A DNA stretch of 64,000 bases from Saturnia japonica. Its lineage: Eukaryota > Arthropoda > Insecta > Lepidoptera > Saturniidae. Location of the stretch: assembly GCA_033032175.1 (NCBI GenBank), contig CM065304.1:17236001-17300000 (forward strand), given 5' to 3'. The position numbers and the translations under genes were made by a program. Below, piece by piece: positions 33,100-45,254 of this stretch; the first letter of the stretch is position 1; the number at the start of each line of letters is the position of its first letter. A model generated the notes under the pieces. It made no database searches. It had not been told where the DNA came from and saw only the letters and a list, made by a program, of their open reading frames with translations.

Positions 33100-33790
33100 G
33101 CGGTGTGACCGCGGCTCAGCACGCGTTTGTTACTACGCAATAATTATTTACATGCTGTAATTTAATTTTAACTCATATTATTGACAATTCATATGCCATA
33201 TCAACTTAGGATTGCCATGTATATCCCGTGTACAATTTATATCAAAATCGGTTGAAAATGATTATTCCATTCTACGATTTCTAATGCATTATTAAGATCT
33301 TCTAGACTCTCAATTATGGTAAAATGTATGATTCTCGTCTACAAAATTTCATCAGAATCGGTTGAGAATTGATGTAAATTTAATTTTTTGTACTTCTTTT
33401 TTTTGTATTTCTAGAAATAATATTGACAATTCTTGTCACCCATCAATTATGTAAATACTTATAATTCTCGTGTACAAAACTTCGTCAAAATCAGTTGAGA
33501 ATTAATGAAATTTTAAATTTTTGGTTTTTTTTTTTACGATTACTAGAAGTGTTATTGAAAATTTTCATAGTTTATCATTTATATAATGAATGAATGAATC
33601 CCGTGAATAAAATTTCATCAAAATCGATCAAAATTAAGGAAAATATTATTTTTTTACTACATATTTGTAAACGTTATATTGAAATTTCTTTTATCCTATC
33701 AATTAACCAATAACATTAGCATCCCGTTTACAAAATTTCATAAGGGCATATTCGTTCATGTAGTGTGACTAACGGGAAATTTTGGAAAAT
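33100..33790 (+). repeat. Decayed tandem array, about five units of 110-133 bp
   Basis: The block TCAAAATCGGTTGA or close variants recurs at about 33241, 33351, 33484 and 33617, with a fifth partial unit near 33730. Each is preceded by a CGTCTACAAAATTTCAT-like block and followed by an AT-rich run and 'ATTGACAATTCTT'-like sequence. Spacing varies from 110 to 133 bp, so the array is old. The outer flank begins GTCTAGCGGTGTGACCGCGG (33095), itself a repeat head. Confidence 0.65.
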
Positions 33791-33948
33791 ATTAAAAGTA
33801 CAGACAGGACTACAGGTTTAGTAATGTAGATAATTATTTTAATAAGTGCTTAGTGTGGGACCCGGAGCATAATGGTCACATATATGTTATGGACCAAGTG
33901 ATTAATGTGAGCGTTATTTACAACGCACGGACGACATGTTAATCATTA

Positions 33949-33965
33949 ATATATATATATATATA
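33949..33965. repeat. AT dinucleotide microsatellite
   Basis: A run of ATATAT for about 17 bases. Confidence 0.7.
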
Positions 33966-35519
33966 AATTGGCCCTAAGAGTCATTATATATTTTACTTTT
34001 ATTTCATCGGGTAGTTTTTTGTTGAAAAAACTATGGATTCGAATAACTTAAACGGATTCCTATTATTAAAATCAAAATAAGTCCATTAAATCATTATCAT
34101 GGATTGTTAAATTGATTGATTATTATTATACCGAAACAAAATCATATTGACAGTCGATAGACAGAAAAAAATGCAATAACTATAATTAACTTGGCGATAA
34201 TTGAAATAGACTATTCGTTATTTGATATAGAAAACGACATAATTTCAGAGGAATATGAGTAGATGCTAATAATAACTGAATTCACTGCGATATAATTAGA
34301 AATCTAAGTATATTAAATTCTTTAAAACTATGAGTAACATATAATTCTTAGTAATCGATAATGATCCATGAATTCGTTTCTAATAAGGAAAATACAAGTA
34401 CGATGTATAAATAACAGAGCTATTTGTGGAGTTTATAAAGACTTAAATTAAAGAATTTAATTGGTAACGATACTTATAAATTAGTGCCAATATTGAAAGA
34501 TACTTTTAGGTTCTCGCGAACTGTAAGAGGTTATCGGTTAATGTAGGTTGTGTATTTGATTTCCAATCTGCTCCATGTATGCATTGGCCACGTAGTAGGT
34601 ACTTACTGAATAAGCGATAACCCCGGATTTAAGCAAGGTCTTGAATAGAGGACAACAGTAAGAAAAAAAAAACTAACAACTGCAAAGCACAGTAATGTGA
34701 TCTTCTATGATATTCTTCTCTGATATGAAATGACAGTTCACATCACCACTGGATGTGAACTTGGTTTAACCATAGATGTATTTATGTTTAACTGACAAAC
34801 GTTGTCACTAGATTTTATCTGTCAAGTTAATATTTCAATTCATGCTATTTTAAAGCTGAATAGAGCTGAAGTTCTGAGTTATACCATATTTATTATGCAT
34901 CAAGTGGTGGTCTCGAGATTGAATGAACTTGCTGTGAGATGTTTCAGTCCTACATCGGAACGAGTTTTATGCTATTACTTGACCGATTAAATTTACCGAC
35001 CGATTTAACCGACTTAAAAAAAGAAGGAGATCCTCAATTCGAATATATATATTTTTTATGGATGTTCAGATGTAACTTCTTTATTTATGAACCAATGTGG
35101 ATTATTATTTTTTCGTTGGTCTCATTTTAATTTTATTGGCATTGGACCTTGAGCTTCGAAGATAGACCAGCAGAACTCCTAAAATCATTGAAGTTGGTTC
35201 TCTTTTTTTGTTAAAAATTGTCTTGTATTAACTAAGTAATAGTAGTAGAAGTTGAGAATGAGTAGAAAAGAGTTTTAAATATTTTTTTCTAATTTTCTTC
35301 TAAATATGTCAGTATTCGTAAACTCTGTATTCAAAATGCTAAAGTATCTTAGACGACTTCTGAAGTTAAAAATAAATATTTTATTTTATAAAAGCTAGAA
35401 TTGTTTGTATTTTTCAACTTTTGACACGAAATATAGAAATCATTTAAAATCCATCGTAGCTTTTTTATCGGTAATAGGTTTATCATTTAATATATTAATC
35501 AGGTAAGATTGTGGCCATC
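33966..35519. other. No gene seen
   Basis: AT-rich sequence without recognised exons, RNA genes or repeats. Short open stretches at 34802-35130 have no domain. Confidence 0.35.
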
Positions 35520-35700
35520 ACTTAATCCTATTGGGAAGACTGGCTTTGAAGTGTAGCTGCCGCAACACACATTAGAAAAAGCCCTTTGCTATGATTTCAT
35601 CATGATGTTTTCCTTCATCGAAAGCTAAGGCTCGTTGCTGCGATTCGAACTCACGTCGATCGACGCGATATCCATACACGCTACCACTGTAGCCATCATT
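35520..35700 (-). mobile_element. tRNA-derived SINE, copy 4 (shortened variant)
   Basis: On the minus strand: CAGTGGTAGCGTGTATGG (A box), CGACGTGAGTTCGAATCGC (B box GAGTTCGAATC), AGCCTTAGCTTTCGATGAAG, GAAAACATCATGATGAAATC and GTTGCGGCAGCTACACTTC. The body between this point and the usual tail is missing, so this is a deletion variant or a related subfamily. It has the cleanest pol III boxes of the set. Confidence 0.75.
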
Positions 35701-37317
35701 GCATCATCATTGAGCATTATATAGAAACCTTGGATACTTTTTACTTAATAGGTTATGTGGTCTTAAATACACAAAATTTATAAAATGTTTCAATTTAAAT
35801 AAATGGGTCCCTTCCCGGTAGGTACTACCTAATTTTTTATCACAAAGGTTAAGAATTGAAAAGTGTGAATAAAATATATTGATATTGTTATTATGGTTCG
35901 CTGATGATATTTGTAGGACTCGTTGCGTAAAATACCAGGAAATCATAACATTTTGTGAATTATCATCTAACAGGCTTAAGCTAGCCCTGCGGGTTCCTAA
36001 AATCATTAATCATTATTGTCATGTCTGGAAATTATCGGAAATAATATATTCAGTAAAAATAATAAAGATATTAACTATAAATATTTTTTATACAGTTTGA
36101 AAAAAAAAATTATGAATCCGATTGAATTTTTGCCATTTCTTCACAACTAGAGACACCCCTAAAACACCCGTGTTCATTCATTTTAAAATACCTTCAATAC
36201 CAATGAAGATGAACTTATGATTTTAACAGTTATTTTTTAATGGAAAAATAAAGGAATTACTATCACGAGAGGTAACTTTTAAAAGACACATTGGGAAATG
36301 TGTTTCCTTGTATTTGACATTGATCTATATTAATAAAAGATATTCGGACTTCATCAAAAATAATAGGATACTTTTGTCGTCTAGACAAGACAACGTAATT
36401 CCGAGCAAATCCGAGTTTGATAACTCAATATTCACATAACAACTTACGATTCCAATCAGGCCAGCAATTGTTGTATAAGAAGAGTATGTACCAATATTCG
36501 TATCAAAAATCAAGCTTTTTAAAGTTTCTCTTTAAGGTCAACGTTAGGTACAATACCTTAGTAACGGATTAAATAAGAAGTGATCGTCTCTTAACTTGGA
36601 ATACCATTTACTTCTAGTAACATAGCTCCTATTCGCAGAAGTATTCCCTTGATAGTACTAAATGGTTTACTGGATAATTGAATCCAATGAAATGTTCCAA
36701 TGTTCTAATAAACATTTACGGACATATGAGGATATTAAGTGAACTTCCCTGAACAGTTAATTTAAGAAAGTATTATGTTTTTTTTTTAAATTTAATATAC
36801 AGATTTATATATAAAAATAAATTTTAAATAATATAATATAAGTTCAATTTTATTTTACTTAATAGTGTACATTATTCTATATTGATTAAATATAAGTGAT
36901 ATGGCTATATACGAGCAGGATCAACGATTTCCGTTTTTGTTTATCGTGGCTCTTTACTATTCACGAACCTTGCCGGTACTAACTTATTTTAATATCAAAT
37001 ATTATATAAAAGTATCAATATATGTAGAGTATGTATTATAAAATAAAATTAGACTATATAAACTTCAAGAAATTACAATTTTAAAATATCGTCTGGGATC
37101 ATAGATGTAGTATGTATAATGGGATACACATAACGTTTTCAATTTAATTTTCACTTAAGTGTGAAAGACACCGCAGCATTTTGATAATTTCAGACCAATT
37201 AAGTTATTTTACAAATATGTTTAACACTTAATAACTCCACACGGGATTAGAAATCCCTTATTTTTGGATTTATTCGTAAACGATAGTTAAATGACCTTCA
37301 TTATTACGAAATTCTAG
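35701..37317. other. No gene seen
   Basis: AT-rich with no recognised exon or repeat. The minus-strand open stretch at 35707-36006 has no domain. Confidence 0.35.
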
Positions 37318-37535
37318 ACTTTAGGTTCTGCGGGAAGTTCCCTATAGGTTTTGTTAATCGGTCCGTGAGCGTTATTTTAACTATGAAGTATCTCTTTAAT
37401 ACGTAAGCCTAAAATATTTTTTTTTACAACAGAATGAGCACACGGAGTGTTAATCAACCAACCAGACAGACATACGGACAACAAAGTGATCCTTAAAGAT
37501 TCCGTTCTTTTTCATTATGAGTTACGGAACCCTAA
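37318..37535 (-). repeat. 'GGTTCCGTA ... GGAACCC' repeat fragment, minus strand
   Basis: The minus strand reads TTAGGGTTCCGTAACTCATA, ATGAAAAAGAACGGAATC, AGGATCACTTTGTTGTCCG and TATGTCTGTCTGG. It is the head of the family seen at 1576 and 40493. Confidence 0.7.
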
Positions 37536-38004
37536 CAAGGATTCGAGCATTTGACTATATTCGACAAAACACAGAATTTAATTATTTAACAAGTTTTAGG
37601 AAGAAGTCCCGTCCCTATCATTTTGTAAGAACTTTCTCAGGATATATCAACATTATCTTCGTCTTAAATATAATAAATATCTGTGTGCTTCTGATTGAGT
37701 TAAAACATTTTTACAGAAGTTGCATGAACTTTTTTGTTATAGGTTCACCAACGTACAGTAGCCTTTTCAAAATATTATGGTTGTATATCATTAATATAGT
37801 TTTTGGTGTTTTAAATGTACCTAGTTTTTAAGATTAACCAAAGAAAAGATCTACGCTACGTATAATTTCGATTTTCTTAAGAGTGATACAGTAATAAACT
37901 ATGTAATTTAAGTGTGTGTTTTATAACTTTTTTTATAATCTAGAAACCCGGCAAAGATGGCCTTTCATTTTTAATCATATTAAAAAAAAAATTAAAAAAG
38001 TACT

Positions 38005-38423
38005 CGAGATGTCGTGGGACACCTAGTAGTAACGAAGTATCTTCCGCTTTATATTATGTTATGACCACATTTCTACAGATGTTACAGTACGAGTGATCGA
38101 TGGTTTGGGTCCCGCTGATTCGGGATGTTTTATATAAACTTATTTAATGGTATATAATATGATACAGTGAATGTAATGGATAAATATATTATTTCAGTAT
38201 ATTTTAAAAATAATATAAAATTTATTTTCATAACTATAAAGAAAAACTAAAACATTCCAAATCAACGGGACTAGAACCATCGACCAGTCGTACTGTACAT
38301 ACAACAGTGCATAAAAATTTGGTCATAGCACCGCTGAGCTAATTCAACCACTGTCATAGTTTTGGAAATCCTATTATATGTATGTGTTTGTTTTCTTTTA
38401 GTAGCGGTCAGGTCAATCACTTT
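38005..38423 (+). mobile_element. Hairpin (foldback-like) MITE, copy 1
   Basis: The outer end is GAGATGTCGTGGGACACC and AGTAGTAACGAAGTATC. An arm at about 38059-38137 (TTATGACCACATTTCTACAG, GTACGAGTGATCGATGG) is inverted at about 38250-38325 (CCATCGACCAGTCGTACTGT, TTTGGTCATAG). The other end includes CTGTCATAGTTTTGGAAATC and GCGGTCAGGTCAATCACTTT. Its reverse complement is present at 45255-45735. Confidence 0.7.
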
Positions 38424-38463
38424 CTAGGGTTCTGTTTCTCATAATGAAAAAAAAAACCGTAAC
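38424..38463 (+). repeat. Left part of a 'GGTTCCGTA ... GGAACCC' repeat split by a LINE
   Basis: CTAGGGTTCTGTTTCTCATA, ATGAAAAAAAAAACCGTAAC is the family head. The rest of the same copy resumes at 40493 with AAAAAATGACGGAACTCTTA. The duplicated A-rich CCGTAAC/ACGGAAC stretch is compatible with an imperfect target-site duplication. Confidence 0.55.
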
Positions 38464-40492
38464 TGTCATCTCCGTCCGAGGTGCGTCGAGTGTCTAGAGG
38501 ACCACCCCACTTGGAAGTGCACGCGCAAGCCGAAGTGAAGTTCCGAGCTGCGTCTTATCCGGCTAAGTGGGTCATCCCGCGAACTAACGCGGCTGTCCAA
38601 AAGCCCCACGCTCTACGCGTTCCCGCCAGACGTGGCAGCCTGCCCTCAGAAGGCATCTCACACCTCAGTTCGCCGTCCTCAACCACAGTCCATGCTCACA
38701 CCAGAGGCTTTCCTCAGCCTCTTATTTTTTAGAACTGACTATACTGTTAATCTTAGGGGCCCTGGAGCCTCTGACGGCTTTTACAGCTTCACCAGACTTG
38801 GGCTATTCCTCAGGCTCACAGAGACTTTATACTGTCTCGACCGCGTCGCCTCAAACCAAAGGTCTTCCAATGCATAAGTTAAAACCAAAAGGTATTAACA
38901 TATCCTTCTTTATCGCGCGGAATCTAGCTCCCCAACGCGATCTCGTAGCTAACTTCCTTAAGAAATGACAGATAAACAGTTTTCTCGTTCACGAAACACT
39001 TTTGAAACCTAGTAGGCGCAATCCTAGGATTGCAAACTATAATATTATTAGGAATTAACGTTCCTTATACTGTATGCCTGTGGGCCGTCCCAAACTTATC
39101 AATATAGAAGTTTCAATATGCAGAATAGTATTGACTAACTATCGGTCAATCACGCTGATATCCGCGTACCTCCAGCCGACTAGAAGACTCTTGCAGTTCG
39201 ATCTGGAGGTGCTTTTTTCACTCGGACACATTCACATTCGGGAACAGTCGTCAACTTAGAGCCCGTATCCAAAGCTCCATAACCAATTAACCATTCTCGG
39301 CATTTGGTTTCGTAAATGGCGCATAGCTATCTACCCCGAAAAGAGTGCCACGATTCTATAATATTTAATTCCAGATAGTTACGAAAGACACTTGAACCAC
39401 TCCACTTCTTCGTTATCCCAATCCCCTGGGCCACTCAGACTAAATATCTGGGTGTCAGCTTCGGCAACAGACTTAACTTCAATGAACATGTCCGTATAGT
39501 CCGGAACACTATTTGTAACCTGTGTCTGTCCGATCCTAACATATAGCTGCGCCGCATTCGCACATAATATGTCCAAATATAATTTTACCATACTTCAAGG
39601 AGTTCAAAATAAATTTCTTACGTCATTTGGTCGATGCTCCATGATTTGTTCAGACCTACATAGAGATATGGAACTTAATTCGATCGAATCGTACGTTAAG
39701 TCCCTTGCGAGATCATATTTCGACACCGTGATCAAGCGAACCCGTCGGTGAGAACCGCCGCGACTTACAACTCAGTCCCCGACGCACCGCGGATAAATCG
39801 CCACCCGCGGAACATTTTGAAGGATCCCGATGACGATATCGAGGCATTGAACGCGTACTAAATTACCGCCCCTAGAAGCCAAGCATGCTTGCGCCCGCTC
39901 CTGCGAAATCACCGTACTCTCCGAAGGGGACGGGTGGTTAACTTCGCTCCCGTACAACCGCCACATCCGCCCTCTCTTGCGACAACTCAAGCCTAAGTCC
40001 GTTCCTTCGGTCTGGAGCCCTTGAGCCTTGCAGCCGCTCACACGATACAAGTGACATTGCACTTGCAATCACTAGCTATTAACAGACACTATTACACTGC
40101 ATCCCATACACTCGTGCACACCACACAGGTAGGAACATAGGTTCTGTAAGAAACATTTTTCCTTTTTTGTACTAGTTAGTGTAGATAAAAATTTACAGAT
40201 CACTAAATACATGTTCTTACATGTTCTTTCTTCCTTCCAGGAAACAGTAATATGTATATATGTATATGTTAGCTTAGCTCGAATTCCACGGATAGGGAAT
40301 TAGCCAGTTCGTGACTTAATTGCAACCACTGCAACAGCCCGAGCCGAAGTCCGGCCACTTTGGCACCCTTACGGGCATGTTGCCCCGCTTTCGCGGCTGA
40401 GTACCTTAACCGCTAGCCCCCAAGCCACAGTGAAGCTATAAAAGCCGCCAGAGGCTTCATGGCCCCTAAGGCCAACAGTATAGTCAGTCGGA
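38464..40492 (+). mobile_element. Jockey-clade LINE, internally deleted, nested in another repeat
   Basis: It starts within ORF1 at the zinc-knuckle region: CVECLEDHPTWKCTRKP at about 38475-38535, then RGCPKAPRSTRSRQTW in another frame. ORF2 follows with broken endonuclease pieces at about 38895-39225: FFIARNLAPQRDLVANFL, LVHETLLKPSRRNPRIANYN and ISAYLQPTRR. After a large internal deletion come late reverse-transcriptase pieces at about 39420-39850: ATQTKYLGVSFGNRLNF, LQGVQNKFLTSFGRC and LHRDMELNSIESYVKSLARS. A GC-rich 3'UTR runs to about 40490. The polymerase core (with its catalytic YxDD) is missing and stops are frequent. Flanks at 38424-38463 and 40493-40760 are halves of one older repeat. 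Confidence 0.8.
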
Positions 40493-40760
40493 TAAAAAAT
40501 GACGGAACTCTTATAGGATCACTTTGTCGTCTGTCTTTCTGTATGTCTGGCTAGCTGACTTGCAGCCTGTCCGTGTGTCAAGACACTTTTTATCGAAAAC
40601 GATTTGAGGTATAAAGTTAAAATTAACATCATATACTAAAGGCTCACGGCCCCATGCTGCTGTAAAAAAAAATCTAGCCTTACGCATTGTAACAAAGTTT
40701 GAGTAAACAATAAAAATTATGCACTCTGTAGAATTCTCGAGGAAAGTACAAAATGACATT
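40493..40760 (+). repeat. Right part of the split 'GGTTCCGTA ... GGAACCC' repeat
   Basis: AAAAAATGACGGAACTCTTA, TAGGATCACTTTGTCGTCTG, TCTTTCTGTATGTCTGG and the internal AAGTTAAAATTAACATCATA correspond to 1590-1720 of the first copy. It continues the piece at 38424-38463 across the LINE. Confidence 0.65.
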
Positions 40761-42594
40761 AATTTGATATCGGTGATACAAAATACAAACAGATGTGTAT
40801 TTAACGCGTTTTTGGATCCTCATTGATACTGTTGCATTCAACGAGAATGTGTGAAATTGTTAAACATTCTTCAAAACGACTTTAAAAAAAGGGTTGTGAA
40901 TTATTTATTTGATTCACAAAACCAAGTTTGATTAAGCATTCTTAAAACACACACGCACAATAAAATAGGAGGCAATAATATCATCTTTATTAATAAATCT
41001 GCAGTTTAAATTTAAACACAGTAAGTTTATACCATTCCAAAGTCGATTGGCTATAAGAATTGTCAATAATATGAGTAAAAATAAAACTACTAGACGAAAA
41101 TAATTTATGAGTAACAAACGCGCAAAGAACTGCGAATCACCACTGGCATAATTATAATTTTATAACTAAGCAAAAAAATTATTAACTCACTATTGTAAAG
41201 AATGAACCAAACATTTAAATACAATTTATTCTTACTTGAGGACGGAATATTAAGAATTATGACTAAATGAACCTTAAAACCTTATACTATCGCAAGCATG
41301 CTCTGTATTGGACAATTTTGGCTTATGATTGTTCTCGCTAGCGGTAAATTGACGGTATGGCGACTAATTAAGCAATTATCTATACGTGGAATAAAGATAA
41401 ACATTTTTTCAAGGAAAAGTAATATAAAAATGTAGGTAACTCTAAGGGAGTCTTTATTCATTATAAAATATTCTGGTCTATAAAATTTGCAGAAATATAT
41501 AGTATACCTATATTACATATTTTAGAAACTTAGTTATTAGTTTCTCATATATAAATTATCCTTTATTTTATCGATAATCATCAATATATTATTAATGTGT
41601 TAAAGTTTAAATAAGGTCGAACCGTTTTGTACTATAACGAAAAAAAACGTCCTGCTTTTAACATATTAACCGCATTTTTCGCATATAACTAGGTTTATTA
41701 ATCAACAATTAAACGAGCAACTGCAAGATTGCCATACACAGGGGTTATCCTGGAGTTATCGCTTCACTCTCCCTATTTCTGTAACGTACGAGATAAATAC
41801 TAAAAAAAAATACTAGCAATTTTTTCTGGTATTGGTTATCTATTGGGTTTATCGGCTCGTGACCCCGTACAATGACAACTTGCACAACACTTATTCTTTT
41901 GATAACCATGCCAATTTGCTTATTATTAAATGTTTAATTTTGATACTAGAATCTGTGTTAATTAGTTATTTTCGAGTGCCAAAATGGATAACGCTATTTA
42001 ACGACTTGTTTGACTGTTTAATCAATTCCATTGTAATTCCCACTGTTATAACGTCAAATAGATAATATTGCTTAGCAACTGGAATATCCTGTTCATATGG
42101 TACTATTCATAGAAAAAAATACTGTACGCATTTTTACAGTATGTGTATTATATTCAAAGGTGTTTTAAAAATGTTGAAAAATTAATTATTATTTCAATAC
42201 GTTATAATTCATTTGTGGAAATTAATTGTATGAGAATACAGTTAAGTTTACTTTTAAACATCGTTTAAAAGTAAAATGAACAGTAAAGTAAAATTTATTA
42301 AAGCTTTTTTGGAATCATTTGTAGAGGTATATATTTTTTTTACACTGATAACTTTATTCAAACAAAAAACTTACCTACTATCACATAAAAATCTGTTAAG
42401 CTAATAGAACAAAGACAAATATATATCGTACTAGCAAGCCCGTTTCTTTTTTTAGCCTTAATTACCGTGTTAAATTTAATAAGAATAAAAAAAGACTATA
42501 TAATTTAGAGATAATCTGGCTTCCTATTAGTAAAAATTATTAATTATCGAATCAGTAGTTCCATAGTTTAACTTTTTTATCGTTATTGGCTTAG
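40761..42594. other. No gene seen
   Basis: AT-rich sequence with no recognised exon, RNA gene or repeat. Confidence 0.35.
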
Positions 42595-42815
42595 CGTTGT
42601 GGCCGCAATCTCACCTGATCTTAAGTGACAATGTTGCCCAAGATGATAGCACACTATATATATGCTGAAGCATACATAATTGTGTGTTGGTGACAGATTT
42701 TTAACTTGAGGGTGGTAGCTAAAAAGCCCTACCAATATGCTCAGGCACATTCTAGGGATTCTAAGTCATGTCGATCGATGCGGAGTCCGTACAAGTTAAT
42801 ATTGAGCCGCCATTG
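42595..42815 (-). mobile_element. tRNA-derived SINE, copy 5
   Basis: The plus strand starts GCGTTGTGGCCGCAATCTCA, CCTGATCTTAAGTGACAATG and TTGCCCAAGATGATAGC, which is the inverted family tail. It is followed by GACAGATTTTTAACTTGAGG and a decayed head with TCTAAGTCATGTCGATCGAT and GGAGTCCGTAC. It is minus-strand, shortened and diverged. Confidence 0.7.
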
Positions 42816-42884
42816 CTTCAAAAAACACAAAATTAGCATAACTCATACAAACATGCTTATTCATAAATTTTACCTCTTTATCAT

Positions 42885-43110
42885 TATATTAATACGTGAA
42901 GCTTAAACTTTGTACCCATTTTTACGAAAATTGCGCTGATGGAAGTCTGTGAGATTTGGCATGGTTAAAGTTTATATGGAGAAGGAGTGCAGAAAGCTAA
43001 AATTTATCTATTAAATCTGTTACTAATATATTAAATTAAATAAATTAATACCGCGAATCCTAAACTGACCATTGCCATTGAACTTAGACCCCCCAAAAAT
43101 AATTTATGTA
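42885..43110 (+). repeat. Interspersed repeat 'TACGTGAAGC' family, copy 3 (3'-shortened)
   Basis: ATTAATACGTGAAGCTTAAA, GTGAGATTTGGCATGGTTAA, GGAGAAGGAGTGCAGAAAGC, CTGTTACTAATATATTAAAT and GCCATTGAACTTAGACCCCC. It matches 18960-19190 and stops before the GATCAAAAAGTCGC end. It lies 70 bases from SINE copy 5. Confidence 0.75.
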
Positions 43111-45254
43111 AATGACAATGTATAGTAACTATACTTCTTTAGTACCTACCTATATAGTGTCCCAAGTTGATTTTGTGTTGGGTTAAATTATGAAATAAAA
43201 TTTAGTTAGCATTTAGGCATAATATCTGCTACGTCGACAGCAATAGACACCGATAGGTAATATATTACATCACCTTTAGCTTACATTGTTTCAATTGACT
43301 ATCTTGGACACAATAGGTATCAGTATTAATACGTTGTTTAAATTTAATGTAAGATATTCGACATTTTACATAGTTGTGTATAATATTATTGCATATAATT
43401 TAATAACATTAAGTTTTTAACGTACCTAGGATATCAATAAAGTTGCAATAATTTAGTAGTAAACGTGATAAAATTCATTTCTTTTATTGTTAGAATTTTA
43501 AACTTTGACAGCAAAATCTGACTTTTGTATCCAGATAATTCAGACAATTTTTACAGTAAAATTTATCCTTTGTTGGATATAAAGTATTATTCGAGATGTG
43601 ATAGTATATAGCTTGTTTATAATACCTTGTAAATGCCTTCCTGGGGCAAAAGCTATTTTCATTTCTCTTGAAGTTATTCTTTAAATTGTAAGCCAAAAAA
43701 ATTTTATAGCTTTTTAACTATGACTAAGACATTATAGTTTAAAATGATGTATTATTGCCTAATTGTATCAAGGTTTACATTACAATCTGATATTTGTAAT
43801 CAACTTTTTAACAAAGACACAATATTTTAATGTCTCTTCGGTTTGTCCATGTACTTATATGGGTGTAGCTGTTTGATATTTATTTATTAGCAAGAATTGA
43901 AGCGCTTCTATACATTCTTAAAACTATTGCATCTGTCTACCTCTTATTTAAATTAATTAACATGTCACCTGATGTGGCCAATCAAATAATTAAAACATTC
44001 ATATATAATATTGCATTCAAGTTCAGTATGCATCCTGAATGATAAAACTGATTTTGATAATAAAATCTAATAATTCTATTTTAAAATTTTAAATCGTCAT
44101 AGTTTTGGCGCTTATCCGGTGTACTCATAGGGTGATGGTAACAAATGTATGAAGGTGTATGACTATTTTAATTATATAATTAATTGTGTATGCTCATTGT
44201 ATTTAAATTTTATTACATTTTGCATCTTTATTCGTTGTAGACTTTAACGTAGACGTGATAAGAATTAATGGCGAATTTTTCGAACATCACCAACGTGTGT
44301 TTTATTTATCCTTATTAAGAGATATTGTAAGATTTATTAAATATGTTCTTCATGACATTTTTTTTTCATAGCTAATAGATTATACTAAGCTCAATCTTTA
44401 ATTATATCATATAAAACCATACCACAATTTCTTACAGATTTGTGATTAAAAAAAAATAATAATATAAGAACATAACCCAACAACTAAATAATTATACCAC
44501 GCACCTATTTATACTATGTTTACGTATGTTACGTACTTTTTTATACTGTTATTAAAATTGGATTTAAAACGATTGAATTTGAATTTAAATATAAAATAAA
44601 GAAAAATATAGGGTGCATGCAATATTATGATATAAACATGTGGGAAGATAATTTAAAATTGACTGGAATTTTTTTACCGAACCAATAGATTGACAAGAAA
44701 ACAAATAAATAAAAACGTATTATAATAATTAAAAAGTAATTAAAATGGTAGTCCATCAAATTCAAAATCTTTAAACATTATACTCTAGGATACCATTTTT
44801 ATGATTGACTGTCAGAAATTAAACACAATTTTATTTATTACAGGTAAGATGATCGCAGATTTTATTTCTACCCATTATATGCGATTATGAACAGCAAAAT
44901 GATGTTTTCATGAATCTTTGACACTTACGTAAGTATATTTTTTACGAAGCGTACGATTTAACCAGTAGTGTCTTATTTACTATATTTCGACATTAACTCA
45001 CACTTTAGTATAGAAAATGTACATACCTGTAGTATAAATTATTTAAGTAGTAAAAAATTTTCCCGAAATAAAGGTCTTCAAATAATTAGTGAGATTTCTA
45101 AAATTGTGTAAGAATAAACATAAATTAAGAATATTTGAATATCTAAATTGCTTAAAATCCCTTATTTTACCTGCGTGTTATTATGAGAATATTTCGTTAC
45201 TATGTATAGTTATACATAGTATAAATATTAACATTATAAAGCTCAAAAGATGGA
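43111..45254. other. No gene seen
   Basis: Very AT-rich. No exon, RNA gene or repeat family member recognised. Confidence 0.35.

Noticed and set aside
38481..38877. Two overlapping plus-strand frames of about 80 codons, Pro/Ser-rich
   Set aside because: They are frame-shifted readings of a jockey-type LINE ORF1 zinc-knuckle region (CVECLEDHPTWKCTR in another frame).
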